Shown: positions 35,613 through 43,491 of the stretch, piece by piece | Layout of the letters: the number at the start of each line of letters is the position of its first letter | How positions within the stretch are numbered: the stretch's first letter is position 1 | NCBI GenBank assembly: GCA_023419605.1 | Contig: JAEZXR010000032.1 | Location: 1-64,000 of the forward strand | DNA length: 64,000 nucleotides | Direction of reading: 5' to 3' | From: Bacillota bacterium | Lineage (GTDB): Bacteria; Bacillota; Clostridia; Acetivibrionales; JAEZXR01 | The notes under the pieces: model-generated | Seen by the model: the letters and a program-made list of their open reading frames with translations, nothing else | What the model was told of the DNA's origin: nothing | The model's database searches: none | Position numbers and translations under genes: made by a program

Positions 35613-37904
35613 TTGCACTTTGCTGGTTTTTGGAAGAAAAATAAAGTATTTTGGAATTTCGTATTATCTTATCTGCTTATGATGATCATTACTCTTATTG
35701 TTGGAAGCTTTGCATATTATCAGGCTGCGAAGGTGGTAGAAGCAGATAGCAGGGAAAGAAATGCTTCGATGCTGGAACAGAGTATGGAAGTCATCGACAG
35801 GCATTTGTCGCAGATCGATAAGCTGACGATGCAGATTGCACTTAACACGGAATTGAATCGCGCTCTTCAAATGACCAATCCGGCGGCGGAAATGGATAAC
35901 TATCGGTTTCGGAGTCTTATTGAAAGCCTGGCGCAATACGGTATCAATAACGATTTCATCCTGCGGCTTTTTATATATATGGAAAACAGCAATTATATTA
36001 TAACCCCCGAGTCCTTGTATGATCCGGAACTTTTCTATACACGGGTTTTGCAGTACCAGAATATCAGTCTTGAGGAGTGGAAGGAGAAACTTCTCCGGGG
36101 AGAATACAAGGGGGAGTACCTGCCGGCGACACCTGTTTTATTGGCGGATCAGCCCTTTTCAGTAGTCACATACATGAGATCCGTTCCCATAGAGTATCTG
36201 AAAAAGCCCATAGGAAATATAGGGGTGCTTATTGATGAAAACGAGTTCCATAAATTATTGAATCGAATTACGTCAAAGAATAATGGGTTTGTTTACATTG
36301 CCGATACCCAAGGCCGTATATTGGCTTCCTCATCGTCGACAGGCCAAAAGGTGGAGCCTATTGAAATAGACCCGGGAAAAAACAGCGGTTCCATGCAGAA
36401 GAAAATTCTAGGCGAAGACATGGTGGTGACCTATACAACCTCGCAATATAATAATTGGGTGTATGTGGCGGCTGTGCCGACCCGTTTTGTGCTGTCTAAA
36501 GTGGATTATATCAAAAAAACTACATTTTTTATCATGCTGGCTGCTTTGCTGATCGGTTTCCTCATTGCCTTGTATTTATCCTACCGGCAGGCCAAACCGG
36601 TAAAAAGCATAGTGAAAATGGTTCGGGAGTTTGTGGATGACGAAACAGAGACAGACAGGAATGAGTATGACTATCTCAGAGGAAATGTTTCTCAGATCAT
36701 CAGCAGCAATGTGCTTTTGCGGGAGAAGATGAACAGGCAGATGCCCATCATACAACAAGCGTTTTATGAACGTTTGTTTAAAGGGGAGATGAGTGACCTG
36801 AGTGAGGTGAAAGCCATTTTATCTTACCTGGAAACGGATATTGAAGCAGAAAAATATATGGTCGTTATTATGCACATGTACGACAGAGACGTAGCTGTAA
36901 ACAGGGATATTGTGCAAGAGCTTGATATGGCTAAAATTTTCCTGAAGGAAACCATCATCAAATATTTGGGCAACAAAGGGCTCACGTACGATATTGACGA
37001 GAAGAAAATCGCTTTGCTTATTTACTTTTACTCGCAGGATGAGGAGCTCTGCATAAAAAATGCGGAAATCATCACAAACGGAATTCATGATGAGCTGCAG
37101 GCCCAACATGGTATACGGGTTTCTTTTGCAGGCGGAAGCCTTTGTGACAGTCTGCTGGATGTGAGCCGATCCTTTGAAGAGGCCAGGCAGGTTATGGAGT
37201 ATGCCGATGCACAGAAGGCTGAATCAAAAATTGTATGGTACAATGATATTAGTAGGGAAATTAAAGCCTATTATTATCCCGTTGACATGGAAACCAAGCT
37301 GATGAATTGTGTTAAAGCCGGTGAGCAGGAGGAACTGGAGAAAACATTAAAAGCCATCTACCAGGAAAATGTAGTGAATCGGAAACTTCCGAAAACCATG
37401 CTGAAATATCTGGCTTTTCAGCTTAGAGGTTCCTTAATCCGGCTTATTGTGAGCATGGAAGTTGATACGGATATAAAAGGCCTGATAGAGAATCTGAATT
37501 TCTCAAAGCCCTTTGATGAAGTGTTTGAGCAGATGCTGGATATCTACAGCAAAATTTGTTCTATCTTCAACGAACAGAAGAAGTGCCGTACTACACAGTT
37601 AAAGGAGCAGATCATCGCCTACATTCATTCTTCTTATATGAATCCCGATCTGGGTCTTCAGAGTGTGGCGTCCAATGTAGGCTTGACAGAAGGATACCTG
37701 TCTCACTTTTTTAAGGATCAGACAGGGGAGAATTTTATCAGCTACGTGGAAAATATTCGTATGCAGCATGCCTGTGACCTTTTGAAAGAAACGGATCACT
37801 CCATCAGTGAAATTGCCCAAAAGGTTGGCTACAATAGCGATCAGGCTTTTCGAAGAGCATTTAAAAGAGTTAAGGGAGTATCACCAAACGCTTATCGGGG
37901 ATAA
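35613..37904 (+). CDS. Membrane-bound AraC-family sensor-regulator, second copy
   Basis: The 763-residue protein repeats the design of the regulator at 2416: a helix at about 12-35 (FWNFVLSYLLMMIITLIVGS), an extracytoplasmic sensor, a second helix near 305-327, a GGDEF-like linker region without the catalytic motif and a C-terminal AraC pair (GYLSHFFKDQTGENFISYV, ISEIAQKVGYNSDQAFRRAF). TTG 35613 is chosen because GGTGGAGG lies 8 bases upstream; the in-frame ATG 35553 lacks a ribosome site and overlaps a TATAAT. It precedes the third importer and probably controls it. Confidence 0.9.
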   Translation: MHFAGFWKKNKVFWNFVLSYLLMMIITLIVGSFAYYQAAKVVEADSRERNASMLEQSMEVIDRHLSQIDKLTMQIALNTELNRALQMTNPAAEMDNYRFRSLIESLAQYGINNDFILRLFIYMENSNYIITPESLYDPELFYTRVLQYQNISLEEWKEKLLRGEYKGEYLPATPVLLADQPFSVVTYMRSVPIEYLKKPIGNIGVLIDENEFHKLLNRITSKNNGFVYIADTQGRILASSSSTGQKVEPIEIDPGKNSGSMQKKILGEDMVVTYTTSQYNNWVYVAAVPTRFVLSKVDYIKKTTFFIMLAALLIGFLIALYLSYRQAKPVKSIVKMVREFVDDETETDRNEYDYLRGNVSQIISSNVLLREKMNRQMPIIQQAFYERLFKGEMSDLSEVKAILSYLETDIEAEKYMVVIMHMYDRDVAVNRDIVQELDMAKIFLKETIIKYLGNKGLTYDIDEKKIALLIYFYSQDEELCIKNAEIITNGIHDELQAQHGIRVSFAGGSLCDSLLDVSRSFEEARQVMEYADAQKAESKIVWYNDISREIKAYYYPVDMETKLMNCVKAGEQEELEKTLKAIYQENVVNRKLPKTMLKYLAFQLRGSLIRLIVSMEVDTDIKGLIENLNFSKPFDEVFEQMLDIYSKICSIFNEQKKCRTTQLKEQIIAYIHSSYMNPDLGLQSVASNVGLTEGYLSHFFKDQTGENFISYVENIRMQHACDLLKETDHSISEIAQKVGYNSDQAFRRAFKRVKGVSPNAYRG

Positions 37905-37946
37905 GTAGGGGACGGTAATCATTATTCACAGGATAACATTTATGGA

Positions 37947-37982
37947 AAGGCATTCAAGCAAATACGCTTGGATGCCTTTTTT
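37947..37982 (+). terminator. Rho-independent terminator after the second AraC sensor
   Basis: GGCATTCAAGC and GCTTGGATGCC form the stem (one mismatch), followed by TTTTTT. Confidence 0.85.
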
Positions 37983-38149
37983 GCTGCGGTATAGCGAAAA
38001 AGACCTGCGGTTTTATAATACCGGCTGTATCAAATACTGTTCGGCACATCGAAAACTGTATGGAGGCAGGGAAGGGAGTCTTGAAACCCTATCAAATGCG
38101 GTATTCTGACGGATATCATTTCAGGTATGATCATATCGAGTATTGAATC

Positions 38150-38178
38150 TTTACGGGTGAATATTTATAAAGCATAAT
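38150..38178 (+). promoter_or_regulatory. Candidate promoter of the third importer
   Basis: TTTACG (38150-38155) and CATAAT (38173-38178) have a 17-base spacer. The leader to ATG 38296 is about 110 bases. The rest of the gap 37983-38295 shows no gene or clear repeat. Confidence 0.45.
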
Positions 38179-38295
38179 AGGGATATAAGAGGTTCGATGG
38201 TTCAGCAACGGAAAGTAAATGAACAAAGAGCTTAGAGATAGAGAAGGGTAATGCTATGAATTGAATTTAATTTGTTTGAAGGGAGTGTAAAAGGT

Positions 38296-39246
38296 ATGCA
38301 AAATGCTGAAACAGTTATGTTGAATACCAAAAGTAAGAAAAAAGCGACAAAAAGTAGTGACTTGTTTAAAAGAATCAATAAATACAAATTGTTCTACTTG
38401 ATGTTTGCGCCTGTATTTATATTCTATGTACTATTCCACTACGTTCCTATGATCGGTGTAAAGATGGCCTTTTACGAATATGGTATCTTCGGGCCCACCA
38501 AGTTCATAGGATGGGAAAATTTTGAGAGGCTTTTTCAAAATAAGGATTTTTGGATATCCATGAAAAACACACTGATTCTCAGCTTCTATAATCTAGGGCT
38601 TGGAATGGTAATTACTATTTCATTTGCTCTTTTATTAAATGAAGTTAGGACGGGCTATTTTAAAAAGTTCGTTCAAACGGCGGTGTACCTTCCGCACTTT
38701 CTTTCCTGGGTGGTTATTGCTGCAGTATTTACCCTGATTCTGTCTCCGGAGTACGGTGTTGTAAATGCGGTTATAAACAGTCTGGGAGGCGAAAAGATAT
38801 ACTTTCTGATTTCGGAAAAATGGTGGAGAGGTATATTTATCGCGATTAACCGTTGGAAGGAAACAGGATGGGCTGCTATTATCTACATGGCTGCATTATC
38901 AAATGTAAATCCAGAATTGTATGAAGCTGCTGAGATTGACGGCGCAGGAAGGCTGAAGCAAACATGGTATATCACGCTTCCTTCCATAATGACCACGATA
39001 CTGACAGTGCTGATTCTGGATATGGCCAAGGTCCTGGATATATTCCAATCCGTTATGGTTATGCAGAATCCGCTCGTTTATAGTGTTTCCGATGTTATCG
39101 GAACTTATACCTACAGGGTAGGTCTTGTGCAGGGCGATTACGACTATGCAGCAGCCGTCGGTTTGTTTAAATCCGTAATTTCATTGGTTCTTGTTATGAT
39201 GGCCAATCGGTTAAGCAAAAAGGTCAAAGGGGAAAGTATTCTATAA
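38296..39246 (+). CDS. Sugar ABC importer permease (LplB type), third system
   Basis: The 316-residue membrane protein has a basic tail, LFYLMFAPVFIFYVLFHYVP, six helices and the EAA loop EAAEIDGAGRLKQTWYITLPS. ATG 38296 fits GAAGGGAGTG 10 bases upstream; TTG 38272 is an alternative. It is the first gene of the third importer operon and is followed after 17 bases by the partner permease. No ATPase gene is nearby. Confidence 0.9.
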   Translation: MQNAETVMLNTKSKKKATKSSDLFKRINKYKLFYLMFAPVFIFYVLFHYVPMIGVKMAFYEYGIFGPTKFIGWENFERLFQNKDFWISMKNTLILSFYNLGLGMVITISFALLLNEVRTGYFKKFVQTAVYLPHFLSWVVIAAVFTLILSPEYGVVNAVINSLGGEKIYFLISEKWWRGIFIAINRWKETGWAAIIYMAALSNVNPELYEAAEIDGAGRLKQTWYITLPSIMTTILTVLILDMAKVLDIFQSVMVMQNPLVYSVSDVIGTYTYRVGLVQGDYDYAAAVGLFKSVISLVLVMMANRLSKKVKGESIL

Positions 39247-39263
39247 AGGGAGGGAGATAGGCA

Positions 39264-40130
39264 ATGAAAAACAAGTTAAGTTTGGCAAAAGGATATCGTG
39301 CAAGGACGATATTTCAGATTTGTAATTTCATTTTTATGTTATTAGTGGTTGCAGTCATGTTGATACCTCTCCTGAAGGTACTTGTAGACTCTTTGGATGT
39401 TAAGGGCGGGTATGAATTCAGGCTGTTTCCGCAGGAAGTATCCTTCGACGCCTACAGGCGTATACTGACAGAACCCAGCTTGTATAAGGCATTTGGAGTG
39501 TCCTTCTACGTAACGGTCATCGGAACGGTACTGGCATTGGTTTTATCGACCATGGGAGCTTTTGTTCTGACGAGAAAAGATATGCCGGGAAGAAAGGTCT
39601 TTATGTATATGATGATGTTTACCATGATGTTTAACGGTGGTATCATTCCCACCTACATGCTGGTGAAGGATTTGCATTTAACCAATACATTGTGGGCGGT
39701 TATACTGCCTTTAAGTATAAACACCTACAACCTTATTCTTTTAAAAAACTTCTTCCAGGATATACCGGAAAGTCTTTACGAATCGGCAGACCTGGATGGT
39801 TGTTCCCCCATGGGGATTTTTACCCGAATCGTTCTACCGATGTCAAAACCGGCCATTGCGGCCATAGGCCTGTTCTACTTTGTTGCGTACTGGAATGACT
39901 GGTTCAATTTTACCATGTACATTCAGAACAGTGACTTGAAAAACTTCCAGGTTAAGCTCCGGGAAATGGTATTAACCGATGACATGGGTTCAAACACGGA
40001 TATCGCGGTATTTGCCAATACCCTGAAAAATGCGACTATTATTGTAGCCATTATACCGGTTATGATCATCTATCCGTTTATTCAGAAGTATTTTACAACA
40101 GGTCTGAATCTGGGAGCAGTAAAGGGATAA
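39264..40130 (+). CDS. Sugar ABC importer permease (YtcP type), third system
   Basis: The 288-residue protein has the YtcP helices, the EAA loop ESADLDGCSPMGIFTRIVLPM and the family ending YPFIQKYFTTGLNLGAVKG. GGGAGGGAG precedes ATG. It completes the membrane channel with the permease at 38296. A 396-base structured gap separates it from the binding lipoprotein. Confidence 0.9.
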   Translation: MKNKLSLAKGYRARTIFQICNFIFMLLVVAVMLIPLLKVLVDSLDVKGGYEFRLFPQEVSFDAYRRILTEPSLYKAFGVSFYVTVIGTVLALVLSTMGAFVLTRKDMPGRKVFMYMMMFTMMFNGGIIPTYMLVKDLHLTNTLWAVILPLSINTYNLILLKNFFQDIPESLYESADLDGCSPMGIFTRIVLPMSKPAIAAIGLFYFVAYWNDWFNFTMYIQNSDLKNFQVKLREMVLTDDMGSNTDIAVFANTLKNATIIVAIIPVMIIYPFIQKYFTTGLNLGAVKG

Positions 40131-40195
40131 TAGGAATATACAGTGCTTTATGCTGGGAAAGTTCTATAGTTATAAAGTTATCTTGGATAAGATCT

Positions 40196-40348
40196 TGCTT
40201 TCTGAATAAAATAAATTCAGTAGGAGGCTGTGGAGAAAGCCATTTTATAGGTTTCACTATGCTGGAGTGGAGTCCTACGAGGGGCTTGGAAAACAGCTAT
40301 GCTTTTCATAGCCTCTGACAGAGTGACAGCGATTTTGTTCAGAAAGCA
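40196..40348 (+). other. Structured region between permease and binding-protein genes
   Basis: TGCTTTCTGAA (40196-40206) is perfectly complementary to TTCAGAAAGCA (40338-40348). Inside, GAGGCTGTG (40224-40232) pairs with CATAGCCTC (40307-40315, one G-U pair), and GAAAGCC/GGTTTC form a local hairpin. The gap 40131-40526 holds no ORF. It may be a processed intercistronic RNA structure that lets the binding protein be made in excess, or a leader with its own promoter. Confidence 0.45.
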
Positions 40349-40526
40349 CAAAGTACTTACTCCTGCGGAAGTATAACTTCCACTACAGCGCTCCATGCCA
40401 CTATCTTTACCTTGTTCAGATAGGGTTGAGATTGAGACAAAATGGAAGCATTATTTTCGCTGCACTTTGGTAAAGGTTATACGCCTTAAACAGGCAATAA
40501 CATAAATCGTAAAGGAGAGATATCAC

Positions 40527-42017
40527 ATGAGAAAAAATGTTGTAAAATCCTTAGCCCTCCTTCTAACACTGGCTTCACTGACATCTGTGTTTGCAGCGTG
40601 CCAGAAAAAAACAGGAGAGCCCGGAGCCGGAACACCGGGTACTACAGCAAAAGAACCTCAAAAACCCGATAAGATAAAAGCTTTTGTGGATACCTTCATG
40701 GTGAAGGAGCAGGGACATGACCAGCTCATTGAAGAATACAAAAAGCAAACGGGTATTACACTGGAAATCACACAGCCGGCGCATAACCAGTATTATGATG
40801 TTTTAAATGTAACCTTTGCTTCGGGCGATATTCCGGATGTGGTGGAAATTGCCGAGCAAAATTATTTGAAGTATGCAACACAGGGCGGTTTGGCGGATCT
40901 GACGCAGCAGGTTAAGAATTCAAAGGTTCTCCAGGCTGTAGAGCCGGCCTATATGGATGCTTTAAAAGTAAGCGGCAAGCAGTACGGCGTTCCGCTTCAA
41001 ACCGGTGGAGGATGTGTAACCTATATCCGCCAGGATTGGCTGGATAATCTGGGACTGAAGGTTCCGACCACCTATGATGAACTTTATAACGTTATGAAGG
41101 CCTTTACCTTTAATGACCCTGATAAAAACGGTAAAAATGATACCATCGGATACACCTCGGTTCTTGTTGCCGAAGGAAAGCTGCAGGAACAATATTTAAG
41201 GGATTTTTACTGGGATTCATCACCTGATTTCGTTTTGAAAGATGGAAAATGGGTGGATGGTTTTTCACAGCCTGAGTACATGGAAGGACTGTTAAGAGTA
41301 AAGAAAGCTTACCAGGACAAGATTCTGGACCAGGAGTTGTTCACCAACCAAACTTCAACGGCCAGAGATAAATTTACTGCAAGCAAAGTGGGAATTTTCC
41401 CTTATTGGAATAACTATTGGGCGTCAAGGTTGGAAGATACTACAAAACAGTCTTCTGCTCCTAATGCAAAATTAGTTGCTATTCCGGCCATCAAGGAAAG
41501 CTATTATTTGAACCGCGCTCCTGTAGCAACCGCCATTACATCAAAGAGCAAAAATGTTGATGGAGTGTTCAAATGGTTTGTTGAGTACATGCATGATGGA
41601 GGCCCTGGACAGACCCTCTTCTCCTACGGAGTAGAAAATGTTCACTGGCAGAAGAAGGATAATAAGGTGGAAGCACTTCCTATATTGAACAATCCAAAGC
41701 AGAAGTTCGATAAGGTTTGGTTCTCCGCGGACAATACGGTGACTCCGTACACCAATGGTCCGTTGATTCCTCTTGATCCGAGAATCACACAGGCAATTGA
41801 TGCATTCAAAGGAAACTTTAAACAAGTTAAAATCTTCCCGGCTTCCGATACCTACACCAAAGTGTCCAGTGACTTGTACAAGCTGAGACAGGAAGTTGCA
41901 TCCAAGATCATCATCGGCGAACTCACTCCGGAGCAGGGAATGGCACGCTATAACACCGATGCTAAAAAGATTGGTGTAGATAAGATTCTGACTGAATTTA
42001 ATAGTGCTGCACAATAA
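40527..42017 (+). CDS. Sugar ABC importer substrate-binding lipoprotein, third system
   Basis: The 496-residue lipoprotein has signal MRKNVVKSLALLLTL... and lipobox SVFAAC. The body shows FASGDIPDVVEIAEQNYL, TYIRQDWLDNLGLKVPTTYDE and DPDKNGKNDTIGYT, typical of family-1 solute-binding proteins of the LplA/YtcQ class. AAAGGAGAG precedes ATG. It is the last gene of the third importer and is followed by a terminator and then a GH105 gene, which suggests a rhamnogalacturonan oligomer as ligand. Confidence 0.92.
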   Translation: MRKNVVKSLALLLTLASLTSVFAACQKKTGEPGAGTPGTTAKEPQKPDKIKAFVDTFMVKEQGHDQLIEEYKKQTGITLEITQPAHNQYYDVLNVTFASGDIPDVVEIAEQNYLKYATQGGLADLTQQVKNSKVLQAVEPAYMDALKVSGKQYGVPLQTGGGCVTYIRQDWLDNLGLKVPTTYDELYNVMKAFTFNDPDKNGKNDTIGYTSVLVAEGKLQEQYLRDFYWDSSPDFVLKDGKWVDGFSQPEYMEGLLRVKKAYQDKILDQELFTNQTSTARDKFTASKVGIFPYWNNYWASRLEDTTKQSSAPNAKLVAIPAIKESYYLNRAPVATAITSKSKNVDGVFKWFVEYMHDGGPGQTLFSYGVENVHWQKKDNKVEALPILNNPKQKFDKVWFSADNTVTPYTNGPLIPLDPRITQAIDAFKGNFKQVKIFPASDTYTKVSSDLYKLRQEVASKIIIGELTPEQGMARYNTDAKKIGVDKILTEFNSAAQ

Positions 42018-42051
42018 GGAAATGATTCGCCATAAAGGATAAAAAGCATAG

Positions 42052-42110
42052 AGAAGAGCTAAAGAGGTGCAGGAATAATTTTATCCTGCTGCCTCCAAAG
42101 CTCTTCTCTT
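42052..42110 (+). terminator. Terminator after the third importer
   Basis: AGAAGAGCT pairs with AGCTCTTCT (42052-42060 and 42099-42107), and GAGGTGCAGGATAA pairs with TTATCCTGCTGCCTC inside. It is followed by CTTATT. Confidence 0.7.
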
Positions 42111-42174
42111 ATTACCCGCTCAAAAGAATTGCAGTATAGGAAAGCGCGATAAAATTCTTATAAGGAGATAGAAA

Positions 42175-43302
42175 ATGAAAGCAGAATGCTATCAAAACAG
42201 AGTAATACCTTCGGAGGCCCCCTGGTCTGTGAGGATGACGGAGTCTGTAATGAGAAGGGACCCGATTTTGCCGGTGAAATGGGCGTATGATTACGGTGTC
42301 ATCTGGAAGGGAATCGAGATGGTTTGGCAGAAAACCGGGGAAAAGGCTTATTTCGATTACATCAAGACCAACATGGATATTTATGTGGATAGCGATGGAA
42401 ATATCGGACACTACAGGCTGCAGGAGTACAACATTGACCACATAAATAACGGCAAGCTGCTGTTTCCCTTGTATAAGGAAACAAAGGCAGAAAAATATAA
42501 AAAAGCAGCCTATTTGTTACGGCATCAGCTGCTCCACCATCCCCGGACTACAGAAGGCGGCTTCTGGCATAAATTTATTTATCCGCACCAAATGTGGCTG
42601 GATGGGCTTTATATGGGTTCGCCTTTTTATGCCGAGTTTGCAAAGACCTTTAACGAGCCGGAAGCCTTTGATGATATTGCAAATCAGATCATCCTTATGG
42701 ATAAGCATGCCAGGGATCATAAAACAGGGCTGCTTTACCATGGGTGGGATGAAAGCCGGGGCATGAAATGGTCGGATGATAAAACAGGCTGCTCGCCGAA
42801 TTTCTGGGGAAGGGCCATGGGTTGGTATGCCGTCGCAATTGTGGACGTTTTGGATTATTTTCCTGAAGATCACCCGAAGAGGGGTCAGATCATTGAAATT
42901 CTCAGCAGTATGATTGCAGCACTGGCCCAAGTGCAGGACCGGGAAACCGGATTATGGTATCAGGTAGTGGATCAGGGAGGCAGAGAAGGAAACTACCTGG
43001 AAGCTTCCGCCTCCTGTATGTACATTTATTCCATCGCAAAAGCTGTGGATAAAGGGTATATTGACGAAAAGAACATTGAGATGGCAAAAAGGGCCTATGC
43101 AGGTGTGCTGGAGAAATTTATCGAAGTTGACGACCAGGGGTTGGTAAATCTGAATGGTACCTGTTCTGTAGCAGGCCTGGGGGGAAACCCTTATCGAAAT
43201 GGCTCTTTTGAATACTACATCAGTGAGCCTGTTGTAAAGAACGATCCAAAAGGAATAGGTGCTTTTATTCTTGCTGCTGCGGAAATTGAAAAACATTTGT
43301 AA
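42175..43302 (+). CDS. Unsaturated rhamnogalacturonyl hydrolase (GH105), copy 2
   Basis: The 375-residue cytoplasmic protein is a close paralogue of the one at 27969, with the same blocks: HQMWLDGLYMGSPFYAEFAK, LLYHGWDESRG, GCSPNFWGRAMGWYAVAI and GNYLEASASCMYIYSIAK. It should remove unsaturated galacturonic acid from rhamnogalacturonan products. ATAAGGAGATAG precedes ATG. It lies downstream of the third importer and upstream of the PL26-like lyase but between two terminators, so it may be its own unit. The two copies may differ in chain length or linkage preference. Confidence 0.93.
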   Translation: MKAECYQNRVIPSEAPWSVRMTESVMRRDPILPVKWAYDYGVIWKGIEMVWQKTGEKAYFDYIKTNMDIYVDSDGNIGHYRLQEYNIDHINNGKLLFPLYKETKAEKYKKAAYLLRHQLLHHPRTTEGGFWHKFIYPHQMWLDGLYMGSPFYAEFAKTFNEPEAFDDIANQIILMDKHARDHKTGLLYHGWDESRGMKWSDDKTGCSPNFWGRAMGWYAVAIVDVLDYFPEDHPKRGQIIEILSSMIAALAQVQDRETGLWYQVVDQGGREGNYLEASASCMYIYSIAKAVDKGYIDEKNIEMAKRAYAGVLEKFIEVDDQGLVNLNGTCSVAGLGGNPYRNGSFEYYISEPVVKNDPKGIGAFILAAAEIEKHL

Positions 43303-43312
43303 AAATTAATTG

Positions 43313-43357
43313 AAACGAAGGATTTACTCTGGGTTTGAGTAAATCCTTCGTTTATTA
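43313..43357 (+). terminator. Rho-independent terminator after GH105 copy 2
   Basis: AAACGAAGGATTTACTC (43313-43329) is perfectly complementary to 43337-43353, followed by ATTATT. Confidence 0.85.
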
Positions 43358-43366
43358 TACATCCCG

Positions 43367-43438
43367 GTTTCTAAGAAAATGCAAGGGTAGAATGCCAAAT
43401 GTGTCTTGCTGCTCTGCGATACGGTTGATAGAATACTG
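43367..43438 (+). promoter_or_regulatory. Promoter/operator A, shared with the gene at 46896
   Basis: This 72-base stretch starts GTTTCTAAG and ends GTTGATAGAATACTG. It aligns along its whole length, by eye about 70% identical, with 46761-46833. Within it TTGCTG and TAGAAT (43430-43435 region) are 17 bases apart and make a promoter, and the upstream GTTTCTAAGAAAATG part would be an activator site. The gene start is 54 bases downstream. Confidence 0.6.
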
Positions 43439-43491
43439 TTTGGAGAAGAGTTAACTACTGCTGAAACAGGAGAGAAAGGATTGGATGTAGC

